A DNA stretch of 64,000 nt, taken from NCBI GenBank assembly GCA_017643585.1, contig JAEPND010000004.1, positions 151,011-215,010 on the forward strand, given 5' to 3'. Shown one piece after another: positions 18,393-27,352 of this stretch. A program made the translations under genes and the position numbers. The DNA comes from Maricaulis sp. (GTDB lineage: Bacteria > Pseudomonadota > Alphaproteobacteria > Caulobacterales > Maricaulaceae). Position 1 is the stretch's first letter, and each line of letters starts with the position of its first letter. The notes under the pieces were generated by a model. It searched no databases, was not told the DNA's origin, and saw only the letters and a program-made list of their open reading frames with translations.

Positions 18393-18453
18393 GTGCATTC
18401 TCCCCTGAAATGTATCCGTGGACTGAATCCCTTCAGCCAACCCTTTCTGTAAT

Positions 18454-18467
18454 TACCAACGTTGTCA
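18454..18467. promoter_or_regulatory. LacI-type operator between TBDR A and halogenase array A
   Basis: TACCAACGTTGTCA (on the minus strand TGACAACGTTGGTA) matches the window's recurring palindrome TGACAACGTTGTCA at 12 of 14 positions. Its centre is 68 bases from the TBDR GTG and 55 bases from the halogenase ATG, so one bound repressor could silence both divergent promoters. Confidence 0.7.
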
Positions 18468-18515
18468 TAACTCAGTTGCTTTTTGCAATAGGCAATCCAT
18501 ATTGGGCGGAGAAAA

Positions 18516-20066
18516 ATGAGCCATCGAGGGCCGACCGTGAGCGTGATTTCACGAATTTGTATTTTGGGTGGAGGAACAGCCGGCTGGATGACAGCGGCCG
18601 CATTGTCTCACAAATTCAAAGACTTAAATATTGATATATCTCTGGTTGAATCGGACCATATTGGCACCGTAGGTGTCGGTGAGGCAACATTGCCACATAT
18701 TCGGTTTTTCAATCAGGCCCTCGGCATTGACGAAGCCACGTTCATGAAATCGACCGAGGCAACCTTCAAGCTCGGCATTGAATTTTGCGATTGGGGCCGG
18801 AAGGGTGACCACTACATTCATCCCTTCGGTGATTATGGTGTCCCGATCGATGAACTGGACTTCCATCAATTCTGGCTGAAGCTGCGCAAGGCCGGTGGCA
18901 CGCACCGGCTCAGCGATTACTCCTATCCCATCCTGGCCGCCGAACAGGGCCGATTCCGCATACCGGAAGGCGACCTCAATGAGATCGGCTCCAATTTTGG
19001 TTACGCCTACCAGTTCGACGCCGGCCTCTATGCCAAGTTTCTCCGGACGTTCAGCGAGGCGAACGGTGTCCGCCGGGTCGAGGGGCGCGCCGTTGAAGTC
19101 GGAATCGATGGAGAGAGCGGCAATATCAGCTCCATCAAGCTCGAGGACGGGCACGTCATCGAAGCGGACCTCTTCGTCGATTGCTCGGGCTTTCGCGGCC
19201 TGTTGATCGAACAGGAACTGAAGACAGGTTATGATGACTGGAGCCACTGGCTGCCTTGTAACCGGGCCGTCGCCGTGCCGTGCGAGTCACGCGGTGAGCT
19301 GCGGCCCTACACCCGGGCAACCGCACGCACCGCAGGCTGGCAGTGGCGAATTCCACTCCAGCACCGCACCGGCAATGGCCATGTCTACTGGAACGAGTTC
19401 ATCTCCGACGATGAGGCGACACACCAGTTGATGAGCACGCTGGATGGCCCGGCCCTGGCGGAGCCCAAGCAGCTTTTCTTCAAGACAGGTCGACGCAAGA
19501 AGTTCTGGAACCGCAACGTGGTGTCGATCGGTTTATCGGCAGGCTTCCTCGAGCCCCTTGAGTCGACGTCGATACACCTGATCCAGGAAGGCATTACGAC
19601 GCTGATAGAATTGTTCCCGCGCGATGGCGTCAATCCGCTGGACATCAACGAATACAATGCGCGCATGGGCCTGAACTTCGAGCGCGTTCGGGACTTCCTG
19701 CTATTGCACTATGTGGCCACCCAACGCGATGACAGTGAGATGTGGCGCTATTTCCAGGCCATGGAGCTACCCGACAGCCTGCAGGAAAAATTGTCGGCGT
19801 GGAACGCGCGCGGCTACGTCCTGCAATACGAGTTCGGCGTTTTCCTGCCACCCAGCTGGGTCGCCGTCATGCACGGCCAGAACCTCATTCCAGAAGGCCA
19901 CGACCCACGTGTCGACCGCTATTCGATCGCTGATATTGAAGCCCGACTTGAGCAAATTCGTCTCGACACTGTCCGTGAAGTTGAGACGACACCAACGCAA
20001 GTGGACTTCCTGCGCCGGCATGGCGCCGCCTCCGGCTCCCCGCTCGTCAGCGCCGGCAAGATGTGA
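18516..20066 (+). CDS. Flavin-dependent (tryptophan) halogenase family protein, array A gene 1
   Basis: This 516-residue protein carries the FAD motif GGGTAG (18-23), the GVGEAT segment, the halogenase lysine K85 in FKLGIEF, the WxWxIP signature (WQWRIP, 275-280) and the catalytic-type glutamate E349 in GFLEPLESTS. The family uses FADH2, oxygen and halide to make a lysine-bound hypohalous species. Members in TBDR loci such as BrvH act on indole in vitro, but natural substrates are unknown. The ribosome site GGCGGAG precedes ATG 18516. It heads a four-gene run divergent from the TBDR, and its product has no signal peptide, so it should be cytosolic. No flavin reductase is encoded nearby. Confidence 0.88.
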   Translation: MSHRGPTVSVISRICILGGGTAGWMTAAALSHKFKDLNIDISLVESDHIGTVGVGEATLPHIRFFNQALGIDEATFMKSTEATFKLGIEFCDWGRKGDHYIHPFGDYGVPIDELDFHQFWLKLRKAGGTHRLSDYSYPILAAEQGRFRIPEGDLNEIGSNFGYAYQFDAGLYAKFLRTFSEANGVRRVEGRAVEVGIDGESGNISSIKLEDGHVIEADLFVDCSGFRGLLIEQELKTGYDDWSHWLPCNRAVAVPCESRGELRPYTRATARTAGWQWRIPLQHRTGNGHVYWNEFISDDEATHQLMSTLDGPALAEPKQLFFKTGRRKKFWNRNVVSIGLSAGFLEPLESTSIHLIQEGITTLIELFPRDGVNPLDINEYNARMGLNFERVRDFLLLHYVATQRDDSEMWRYFQAMELPDSLQEKLSAWNARGYVLQYEFGVFLPPSWVAVMHGQNLIPEGHDPRVDRYSIADIEARLEQIRLDTVREVETTPTQVDFLRRHGAASGSPLVSAGKM

Positions 20067-20089
20067 AGCAGAGGCTGATACGCGACCCC

Positions 20090-21523
20090 ATGACCACCCG
20101 GAGCAAAACCATCATCATCTGCGGCGGCGGCCTGGCCGGCAGCCTCGCTACACTCAGTCTGTCGCTGAGCCTGGGCAGCGAGTACCACATTGTCCAGGTT
20201 GGCGGCATCAACGCCCGGCATGAGGACCACCTGTATGGTGGAGCGACCGATCCGGGCTCTTACAACTTTCTGCTCCGGCTCGGGCTCGATGAGCCGACGC
20301 TCATGCTGCGGAGCGCGACATCATTCTCGTTCGGCACCCATTTTCGACAGTGGCTGGACGGCCGGTCGTGGATGCAGTGCCACCACGCGCCGCTGCCGAC
20401 GCCCAGCGGCATTCCGCTGCGCCACTATCTGACACGTGAAAACGCGGGGCTGGAACCCCTGCTCATCTCCGCCCAGGCGGCCCTTGCCGGCAAGTTCGCC
20501 CATCCTCCGGCCGATCCGAGATCGGTACTGGCCAGCGCCGAGTACGGCTATCAGTTCGACGCCGACGAGTGGGTGGCCCTGCTTGACCGCAAGATCGGAG
20601 AGACCAGCGCCCGGCGTATCAACGCAGAGATCCGCTCGATCATCCATGAAAGTGCTACCCGCTCCGTCGTTAACCTGGACACCGGCGAACCCCTTGAAGC
20701 GGACCTGGTTGTGGATGCGAGCGGCCTGTCGCGATATCCCATTGAAGCAGCCGGAGGCACATTCCGCACCTCTCGCAGTATCGGCTTCAGCCTGTCCAAG
20801 ACCCCGAGCGACGCCCTGGGCCCGCCCTGTCGCACCATCGATGCCGATGAGACCGGCTGGAAGGCGACGACACATCTGCAGAACGCACGACACACGCTGC
20901 GTGTCAGTGAAGCCGGGATGGCCTCGGATGAGGCGGCGGCGCACACCGCCGCGCTGGGACATCTGGTGGAGGCATGGGTTGGCAATTGCGTCGCGATCGG
21001 ACATGCGGCCAGCGTCTTCGAACCGCTGACCCCGGCGCCGATGATGATGCTGCAGCGTGATATCGAGCGGCTCCTGGAACTGATCCCGACCCACGCCGAT
21101 CCTGGTATCGAACGCCGCGAATTCAACCGGCGCTTCCGGAATGATGTGGAACATGTCGCAATCTTCCACGGTGCCCTTATTACAATAGATAGCGCGCCGG
21201 AGACAGAATACTGGCGGGCCGCACGCGAACAGACGGCAAGCGGGAAACTGGATCGCAAGCTTGCTCAGTTCTCCAACCGGGGTCTCCTGACTAGCTTTGA
21301 TCTGGAACCGTTTAACGAGGAAGACTGGACCATCGCACATTGGGGAATGGGGCGAAGGCCGCACCAGCATAACCGCCAGGTCGACGGTGTCAGCGACACA
21401 CAATCGCAGTCCGAACTTGGCCAGATCCGCAATTCCGTCCAGCAACTTGTCACCAAGATGCCACCGCATCACTTGTATGTGGGCAAGCTGAAGCAATATC
21501 TCGAGAAACAGAATTATGCCTGA
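20090..21523 (+). CDS. Halogenase-like pseudoenzyme, array A gene 2
   Basis: This 477-residue protein keeps the halogenase fold outline: an N-terminal GGGLAGS Rossmann loop, YGYQFDADEWVALL, LEADLVVDASGL and a C-terminal helix region. It has lost the functional residues. The FKLGI lysine is replaced by a segment reading FSFGTHFRQW, the WxWxIP motif by ETGWKATTH, and PLEST by FEPLTPAP. It should therefore not halogenate. GTG 20063, overlapping the previous stop, is an alternative start; ATG 20090 aligns better with paralogues. It overlaps gene 3 by 8 bases. The equally placed gene in array B (48091-49323) is also degenerate. A regulatory or partner subunit role is an inference. Confidence 0.75.
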   Translation: MTTRSKTIIICGGGLAGSLATLSLSLSLGSEYHIVQVGGINARHEDHLYGGATDPGSYNFLLRLGLDEPTLMLRSATSFSFGTHFRQWLDGRSWMQCHHAPLPTPSGIPLRHYLTRENAGLEPLLISAQAALAGKFAHPPADPRSVLASAEYGYQFDADEWVALLDRKIGETSARRINAEIRSIIHESATRSVVNLDTGEPLEADLVVDASGLSRYPIEAAGGTFRTSRSIGFSLSKTPSDALGPPCRTIDADETGWKATTHLQNARHTLRVSEAGMASDEAAAHTAALGHLVEAWVGNCVAIGHAASVFEPLTPAPMMMLQRDIERLLELIPTHADPGIERREFNRRFRNDVEHVAIFHGALITIDSAPETEYWRAAREQTASGKLDRKLAQFSNRGLLTSFDLEPFNEEDWTIAHWGMGRRPHQHNRQVDGVSDTQSQSELGQIRNSVQQLVTKMPPHHLYVGKLKQYLEKQNYA

Positions 21524-23039
21524 GACAGCGCCCGACACCATCAAGCAGATCGTTATCGTCGGCGGTGGCTCGGCAGGCTGGATGACTGCAGCTGCCTTGT
21601 CGAGCATGCTGCCAGCCCACGCGGTGCGGATTTCGCTGGTTGAATCGGAGCAGATCGGCACGATTGGCGTCGGTGAGGCGACGATCCCGGACATCATCAA
21701 TTTCAACGCCATGCTCGGCATCCCTGAGGCCGAATTCCTCAAGGCGACGAACGGGACGTTCAAGCTGGGCATCAAGTTTGTGAACTGGGGGCGGCTCGGC
21801 GAGGACTATCTCCACCCGTTCGGCCCTCACGGGGCCGACATGAACGGGATTGATTTCCATCAGTTCTGGCTGCGCCATCTCGAGCAGAACCCGTCCAGCA
21901 CGATCGAGGACTTCAGCCTGAGCGCTGTTGCTGCCAAGGCCGGCAAGTTCGCAATGCCGGACCCCAATCCGCGCTCCGTGCTCTCACAACTGAGATACGC
22001 CTATCACTTCGATGCGACCAAATACGCGCTTTTCTTGCGCAATTATGCGGAGCAACGCGGTGTGCGCCGGATCGAGGGCAAGGTGACCGAGGTGCGCCAG
22101 GATCCGGAAACTGGGTTTATCCAACAGATCGAACTGGAAGATGGCTCAGCCATACCGGGCGAGTTGTTCTTCGATTGCACCGGCTTTCGGGGCCTGCTTA
22201 TCGACAAGGCGCTGGACGTGCCGTTCAAGGACTGGTCCCACTGGCTGCCGTGCGATACCGCGCAGGCCGTCGCCTGTGAGCTGTCGGGCGATATCCTCCC
22301 CTACACCATCTCGACGGCCAAGGAGGCCGGCTGGCAGTGGCGGATACCGACCCAGCACCGGACCGGGAATGGCCATATCTATTCCAGCAGCCTGATGAGC
22401 GATGATGCGGCGATCGACAGCCTGCTCAAGGACCTCGACGGACCTGCAATCGGATCGCCTCGCAAGATCCGCTTCCGGACCGGACATCGCGCCCGGCTGT
22501 GGGAGAAGAATTGCGTCGCCATCGGGCTGTCAGGTGGCTTCCTGGAACCCCTGGAATCAACATCGCTCTTCCTGATCCAGGAAGGTATCAGCAAGTTCAT
22601 CGCGCTGTATCCGTCGGCAGACCTGCCGGCCAGTGTTCGTGACGAATATAACCGCCAGCTCGTGAAAAAGTTTGAGCAGGTACGGGACTTTATCATCCTG
22701 CACTACAAGGCCACCGAGCGGGACGACAGCCCCTTCTGGAACCATACGCGCACGATGGATGTGCCCGACTCCCTGACCCAGCGGATCGAGCTGTTCCGGG
22801 AGGCGGGTCGTGTCTTCCGCTATGAAGACGAACTGTTTTCCAAACCCAGCTGGGTCGCCGTCCTGCTGGGTCAGAATATCGTGCCGAAATCCGTTGACCC
22901 GATCGTGGGCACCGTCGACCGTGCGGGAATTGCCAGAAGTCTGCAGTCCATGACAACAGCAATGACCAACGCCGTCACCCAGATGCCAACGCATCGGGCG
23001 TTCTTGGAAAAGTATGCGTGGTCAGGGGCCAGCGCCTAG
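21516..23039 (+). CDS. Flavin-dependent (tryptophan) halogenase family protein, array A gene 3
   Basis: This 507-residue protein has a complete motif set: GGGSAG (16-21), GVGEAT near 51, lysine K83 in FKLGIKF, WQWRIP (273-278) and E347 in GFLEPLESTS. The following residues are LFLIQ rather than the IHLIQ of its neighbours. Function and cofactor needs are as for other halogenases of this class, and the substrate is unknown. Its ATG lies inside the end of gene 2 (8-base overlap), so production is probably coupled to that of the pseudoenzyme. It is likely cytosolic, with no signal peptide. Confidence 0.88.
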   Translation: MPETAPDTIKQIVIVGGGSAGWMTAAALSSMLPAHAVRISLVESEQIGTIGVGEATIPDIINFNAMLGIPEAEFLKATNGTFKLGIKFVNWGRLGEDYLHPFGPHGADMNGIDFHQFWLRHLEQNPSSTIEDFSLSAVAAKAGKFAMPDPNPRSVLSQLRYAYHFDATKYALFLRNYAEQRGVRRIEGKVTEVRQDPETGFIQQIELEDGSAIPGELFFDCTGFRGLLIDKALDVPFKDWSHWLPCDTAQAVACELSGDILPYTISTAKEAGWQWRIPTQHRTGNGHIYSSSLMSDDAAIDSLLKDLDGPAIGSPRKIRFRTGHRARLWEKNCVAIGLSGGFLEPLESTSLFLIQEGISKFIALYPSADLPASVRDEYNRQLVKKFEQVRDFIILHYKATERDDSPFWNHTRTMDVPDSLTQRIELFREAGRVFRYEDELFSKPSWVAVLLGQNIVPKSVDPIVGTVDRAGIARSLQSMTTAMTNAVTQMPTHRAFLEKYAWSGASA

Positions 23040-23056
23040 GAAATTGGGGAAGAGAA

Positions 23057-24559
23057 ATGCGAGACGAGAACATCAGGGAAATCGTGATTGTCGGCGGCGG
23101 AACGGCCGGCTGGATGGCAGCCGCAGCCTTCTCCATCTTGCTCCGCAATCCCAAAATCCGGATCCGACTGATTGAATCCGAAGAGATCGGCACAGTCGGG
23201 GTCGGCGAGGCGACCATTCCGCATATCCGCTATTTCAACAAGCTCGTCGGGCTTGATGAAAAGGAATATCTGCGCCGCACCAATGCCACCTTCAAACTGG
23301 GCATCGAGTTCGTGAACTGGGGACAGATCGGCGACCGGTATTTCCACCCGTTCAGCCCGTATGGTGTGAACATGGAAGGCATCCATTTCCACCATTTCTG
23401 GCTTCGCCATTCGCGCAAGGCCGACGCTCATCCCATCGATGACTACAATCTCCAGGTCCTGGCGTCCAAGGTGAACAAGTTTGCTCACCCGAACCCGAAT
23501 GTTCAGGGCTCGCCCCTCGCCACGATCGAGTACGCCTACCAGTTCGATGCCAGCCTCTACGGCAAGTATATGCGAGAGGTCGCGGAGTCTCGCGGCGTAC
23601 AACGCATCGAGGGCAAGGTCGTAGAGGTCAAGCAGCGCCCGGAAGACGGCTTCATTGATCGTGTGAAACTGGAATCCGGGGAGGAAGTGTCTGGTGACCT
23701 CTTCATCGACTGCACCGGGTTCCGCGGCCTGCTCACCGAGCAGACCCTGAAGTCGGGATATGACGACTGGTCTCATTACCTGCCGGTCGACCGGGCTGTC
23801 GCCCAGACCTGCGAGCTCGCAGGGCCCAATACGCCGTTTACGCGTGCAACCGCACACGAATCCGGATGGCAATGGCGCATCCCGTTGCAAAACCGCCTTG
23901 GCAATGGCCATGTCTACTGCAGCGAATACATCAGCGACGACGAAGCCTGCGCGAAGCTGCAATCCGGGCTGGACGGCGCGCCGATCTCGGAGCCGCGCTT
24001 CCTGCGCTTCAAGACCGGAATTCGCAAGAAGCCCTGGAACAAGAATGTTGTGGCACTGGGGCTCGCCGGAGGCTTCCTCGAGCCACTGGAATCGACGTCG
24101 ATCCACCTGATCCAGACCGCAATCGCGCGCCTGATGACGAATTTCCCGGACAAGCATTTCAACGAGCGCGACATCGAATACTACAACGAGCGCACATTGG
24201 CCGAATTCGAACAGGTGCGAGACTTCATTATCCTGCACTACTGCGCCACGCAGCGAACGGATAGCCCGTTCTGGAACTACATCCGTAACATGGAAATTCC
24301 CGAAACCCTGCGCCAGCGCATCGGCATCTACCTGGAGAACGGGCGGCTCTATCGACACGATAACGAGCTGTTTGGCGAGCACAGCTGGTTTGCCGTCTTC
24401 CAGGGACAGAATCTGCATCCGAAGCGCTACCATCCGGTCATCGATCACCTGTCCGACGAAATGCTCGATCGGAGAATGGCCGAAATCCGTCGCGCCATGC
24501 ACAAATGCCTCGAACAGTTCGAGGATCACGACCAGTATCTGAGCAAACAGATCCAGTAA
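23057..24559 (+). CDS. Flavin-dependent (tryptophan) halogenase family protein, array A gene 4
   Basis: This 500-residue protein has GGGTAG (13-18), GVGEAT near 48, K80 in FKLGIEF, WQWRIP (271-276) and E345 in LEPLESTSIHLIQ. The start at 23057 follows GGGGAAGAG; the longer frame upstream overlaps gene 3 without a ribosome site. It is the last gene of array A and ends 100 bases before the stop of the convergent SSS transporter. By motif content it should be an active enzyme. Its closest counterpart by position is 50843-52375 in array B. Confidence 0.88.
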   Translation: MRDENIREIVIVGGGTAGWMAAAAFSILLRNPKIRIRLIESEEIGTVGVGEATIPHIRYFNKLVGLDEKEYLRRTNATFKLGIEFVNWGQIGDRYFHPFSPYGVNMEGIHFHHFWLRHSRKADAHPIDDYNLQVLASKVNKFAHPNPNVQGSPLATIEYAYQFDASLYGKYMREVAESRGVQRIEGKVVEVKQRPEDGFIDRVKLESGEEVSGDLFIDCTGFRGLLTEQTLKSGYDDWSHYLPVDRAVAQTCELAGPNTPFTRATAHESGWQWRIPLQNRLGNGHVYCSEYISDDEACAKLQSGLDGAPISEPRFLRFKTGIRKKPWNKNVVALGLAGGFLEPLESTSIHLIQTAIARLMTNFPDKHFNERDIEYYNERTLAEFEQVRDFIILHYCATQRTDSPFWNYIRNMEIPETLRQRIGIYLENGRLYRHDNELFGEHSWFAVFQGQNLHPKRYHPVIDHLSDEMLDRRMAEIRRAMHKCLEQFEDHDQYLSKQIQ

Positions 24560-24597
24560 GACCGGCCTCAAGGCCCGCGCGTGAGCGTATCAGAGCC

Positions 24598-24632
24598 CCA
24601 AACAAAACTGCGCCCGGCTGAACCGGGCGCAG
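24598..24632 (-). terminator. Terminator between array A and the SSS transporter gene
   Basis: A perfect 10-base stem (CTGCGCCCGG / CCGGGCGCAG, 24608-24617 with 24623-24632) has a T-rich tail (TTTTGTTT) on the minus strand, so it serves the SSS gene. It may also work, more weakly, for the plus-strand halogenase array that converges here. Confidence 0.8.
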
Positions 24633-24659
24633 ATACTGTTCGATCATTCGCGTTCAGTG

Positions 24660-26306
24660 TTACCAGAACAGGACATAGATCGTGATGAGGGTCGCGATGA
24701 TCGCCAGGCTGGCCATATTGAAGACCGGCTGCGTCGCGAACTTGATGCCTGACAGATCCACCGGACGACCTTCCTTGGGTTTGCCGGTGACGACCGATAC
24801 GAACATGCCGATCAACAGGCAGGCGAGGAAGACAATCCAGATCCGTACGACAAACGGCAGGTCGAGAGCCTCGAGGCCGATCGCGCCCAGCAATTGCTGG
24901 CCCGCGCCGCCCAGGGCAACCGGATTGGCCATCAGCCAGAACAGGAATGACAGCACGACCGAGCTGATGAGCAGTGCGAACGCGCCCATCGTGTTGGTCC
25001 GCTTCCAGAAGAAGCCCAGCAGGAAGACGGCCACGACGCCGGGCGCGACGAACCCGGTATATTCCTGGATCGTCTGGAACGCGCTTTCCATACCGCCCAG
25101 GAAGGGCTGGGCGAGGACGAGCGCGATCGCCATTGCAGCAAAAGCTGTCACACGGCCGACCGTCACATAGTGGTGTTCGGATTTCTTGGGACGCATCGAG
25201 CGATAGAGATCCATCGTGAAGATCGTCGAGATGGAGTTCATCATCGAAGCCAGGGACGACACCACCGCGGCGATCAGTGCTGCAAAGACGAGCCCCCGAA
25301 TGCCGGTCGGAACCAGCGTCATCAGCACGCCGTAGGTACTGTCCGGGCGGGCGTCCAGAGCGGACTGATCAAGCATGCCATTCTGCGCCAGGTGAAGCGC
25401 TGCGATACCCGGGACAACCACGATCACCGGGATGAGCAGTTTCAAGCTTGCCGCGAAGGCAAGGCCCTTGCGGGCTTCCGCCAGGCTCTTGGAGCCCAGT
25501 GCGCGCTGGATGATGTACTGGTTGAAACCCCAGTATGAGAAGTGCAGGACCCACAGGCCGCCGAGCAAGGTCCAGATGCCCGGCAGGTCGGAATAGTTGG
25601 GATGCTCGGGGCTGAGGATCATGTTGAAATGACCCGGAATACCGCTCAGCAGGGTCTGGAAGCCTGCGAGCGCGCCAGCGCCTGCCCCCACCAGATCCAG
25701 GGCGATCCAGGTGATGAGCACACCGCCAACGATCAAGATGACGACCTGGATGATATCCGTCAGAGCGACAGCCTTGAGGCCGCCATACAGGGAATAAAGC
25801 ACTGCGAAGGCCGCAAGCGCGATCATGCCCGGCAGAACGGCCAATCCGGTGACGGCGTTGATCGCCAACCCGCCCAGCCAGAGCACACTTGTCAGGTTCA
25901 CGGCGGTGTAAAGCGCAATCCAGAACACGGCCATGATGGATTTGACGCCGCCGCCGAACCGCTGATCCAGGAATTGCGGCATCGTATAGACATTGCGTTC
26001 CAGGAAAATCGGCAGGAAGTACTTCGCGACGACCAGCAAGACGATTGCGGCCTGCCATTCATAGGCGGCGATCGCGAGGCCGACGACATAGCCCTGTCCG
26101 GACTGCCCGATAATCTGCTCGGCAGATATGTTCGCAGCGATCAGGGAGGCGCCGACCGCCCACCAGGGCAATGCCTTGCCGGCCAGGAAGTAGTCGGTGG
26201 AATCCTTAGTGTGCCCAGCCTTCTCCCGGCTGACCAGTGTGGCGATTGCAATCAGCCCCACGGCGTAGCCGAGGACGATTACGAGATCGATTATTGAAAG
26301 TGCCAT
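24660..26306 (-). CDS. Sodium:solute symporter, sugar (SGLT-like) type
   Basis: This 548-residue SSS carrier has about 14 hydrophobic segments. Typical SGLT-type blocks are YFLAGKALPWWAVGASLIAA near residue 40, YSLYGGLKAVALTD near 170, FSYWGFNQYIIQRALGSKS near 255 and GLVFAALIAAVVSSLASMMN near 335. A clear GGGGAGAGAA ribosome site precedes ATG 26306. It should import a monosaccharide such as glucose with sodium across the inner membrane. It is closely similar to the carrier at 62131-63711, whose operon carries the palindromic operator; this one instead has a different inverted repeat upstream (26397-26410). Confidence 0.9.
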   Translation of the reverse strand: MALSIIDLVIVLGYAVGLIAIATLVSREKAGHTKDSTDYFLAGKALPWWAVGASLIAANISAEQIIGQSGQGYVVGLAIAAYEWQAAIVLLVVAKYFLPIFLERNVYTMPQFLDQRFGGGVKSIMAVFWIALYTAVNLTSVLWLGGLAINAVTGLAVLPGMIALAAFAVLYSLYGGLKAVALTDIIQVVILIVGGVLITWIALDLVGAGAGALAGFQTLLSGIPGHFNMILSPEHPNYSDLPGIWTLLGGLWVLHFSYWGFNQYIIQRALGSKSLAEARKGLAFAASLKLLIPVIVVVPGIAALHLAQNGMLDQSALDARPDSTYGVLMTLVPTGIRGLVFAALIAAVVSSLASMMNSISTIFTMDLYRSMRPKKSEHHYVTVGRVTAFAAMAIALVLAQPFLGGMESAFQTIQEYTGFVAPGVVAVFLLGFFWKRTNTMGAFALLISSVVLSFLFWLMANPVALGGAGQQLLGAIGLEALDLPFVVRIWIVFLACLLIGMFVSVVTGKPKEGRPVDLSGIKFATQPVFNMASLAIIATLITIYVLFW

Positions 26307-26396
26307 TTCTCTCCCCTGGAAACGACGGTACCTGGCGCGCTTTTGCTCGTCCTCGACCGTCGCGACGGCAAGCCAATTGCCGCCCCCTATTAGTTT

Positions 26397-26410
26397 TGTT
26401 AGCGCGAACA
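26397..26410. promoter_or_regulatory. Candidate operator upstream of the SSS gene
   Basis: TGTTAGCGCGAACA is an inverted repeat (TGTT...AACA around GCGC) about 97 bases before the SSS start. Its GCGC centre is a form seen in other LacI/GntR operators and differs from the ACGT centre of the palindrome repeated elsewhere. The remaining intergenic stretch to 26650 is A+T-richer and shows nothing else I can name. Confidence 0.35.
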
Positions 26411-26655
26411 GTCCCTTTGCGCAACGCGCCCCGCTCTGAGCATCTCTTCACCGGATCATCAATAAAACAGAGCCCCGAACGACGCCGATGAGCAAATAAA
26501 AACAGTCACTTGATCCATTTTTCGACTGATTTTATCTCGTTGAGGAATGTCGCCAGCTGGGCATCCCCGATCTCGGCTGGCCGTTCCCAAATTCACTTTC
26601 AGGTCTATTTGCACTTGATCAAACATAACGAATTCGAGACAACTAACAACAAAAT

Positions 26656-26669
26656 TACTAACGTTGTCA
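26656..26669. promoter_or_regulatory. LacI-type operator upstream of the CBM-like gene
   Basis: TACTAACGTTGTCA matches the recurring palindrome at 12 of 14 positions (on the minus strand TGACAACGTTAGTA). It is centred 47 bases before the CBM-like start codon, the same distance class as at TBDR B and the module B GH3. Confidence 0.68.
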
Positions 26670-26709
26670 TTTCGTCATTGAGGTCGTGAGTACCGGGAGG
26701 AAATTTGCT

Positions 26710-27282
26710 ATGATGAAAACTCGAACAAGCCTTGCCGCCGTCGCTGCGATCATGATCGCGTTCACGCTCGAGGCCGGATTTGCCTTTTCTGGTCCGAGCA
26801 TGGCCATGGTCAGTGACCCGCTGAATGACCGTTTCTCAGTCCGCTGGGACACGGAAGGCGGAAACATGCGACGCCGGATCGTTGAGTCACCCACCGCGCC
26901 GGGCGGGGCTGCGCTGGAAGTCACCATGCGCCGCCGGATCAATGAAGCCTGGCGGTCTCGGGTAACGGTTCCGATTATCAACGACATCCGGGCCGGCGAT
27001 GAAGTCGTGCTGCGCGTCTGGATCCGCGCCGAAGATCCGATCCGCGGACAGGAAACCGGCAATCTGGACCTGCAAATTGTTCGCACCAGCGAGCCCTATG
27101 ACAACATTTTCAGCGAGAATATTCGTCCCACGAGCGAGGGCCAGTACTACACCGTACGCGGTGTCGCGCAGGCTGATTTCGACGCTGATGATGTGGTGTT
27201 CGGTGCCAACCTTGGTTACGGCCGCCAGACCATCCAGTTTGGTCCGATCTTCATTGATCGTGTTGCTCCAGCTGCCGAATAA
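26710..27282 (+). CDS. Secreted single-domain carbohydrate-binding-like protein
   Basis: This 190-residue protein has a signal peptide (MMKTRTSLAAVAAIMIAFTL..., likely cleaved near residue 25-30) and then one beta-rich domain. The pattern is that of CBM4/9-type jelly rolls: an early W, IRAGDEVVLRVWIRAED in the middle, then YYTVRGVAQADFDADDV and GYGRQTIQFGPIFID at the end. Two tandem ATGs (26710, 26713) follow a GGGAGG. No catalytic domain is present. With its own palindromic operator it belongs to the beta-glucan regulon and may bind glucan in the periplasm or at the surface. The CBM assignment is from pattern only; a general galactose-binding-like fold is the alternative. Confidence 0.65.
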   Translation: MMKTRTSLAAVAAIMIAFTLEAGFAFSGPSMAMVSDPLNDRFSVRWDTEGGNMRRRIVESPTAPGGAALEVTMRRRINEAWRSRVTVPIINDIRAGDEVVLRVWIRAEDPIRGQETGNLDLQIVRTSEPYDNIFSENIRPTSEGQYYTVRGVAQADFDADDVVFGANLGYGRQTIQFGPIFIDRVAPAAE

Positions 27283-27352
27283 AGCCTGAAGCTGGCAAGC
27301 TAACGGCTGGGCGCCCCGCGATACGGGTGCCCAGCCCTCTTGCCGATCGGCG

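Noticed and set aside
18516-24559. Secondary-metabolite (pyrrolnitrin or rebeccamycin type) cluster around the halogenases
   Set aside because: No synthase, oxidase, amide or glycosyl-transfer enzymes accompany them. The context is TBDR, glycoside hydrolase and sugar transport.
23036-24571. 511-codon minus-strand frame opposite halogenase A4
   Set aside because: Antisense shadow; it covers the same span as a gene with full halogenase motifs on the plus strand.
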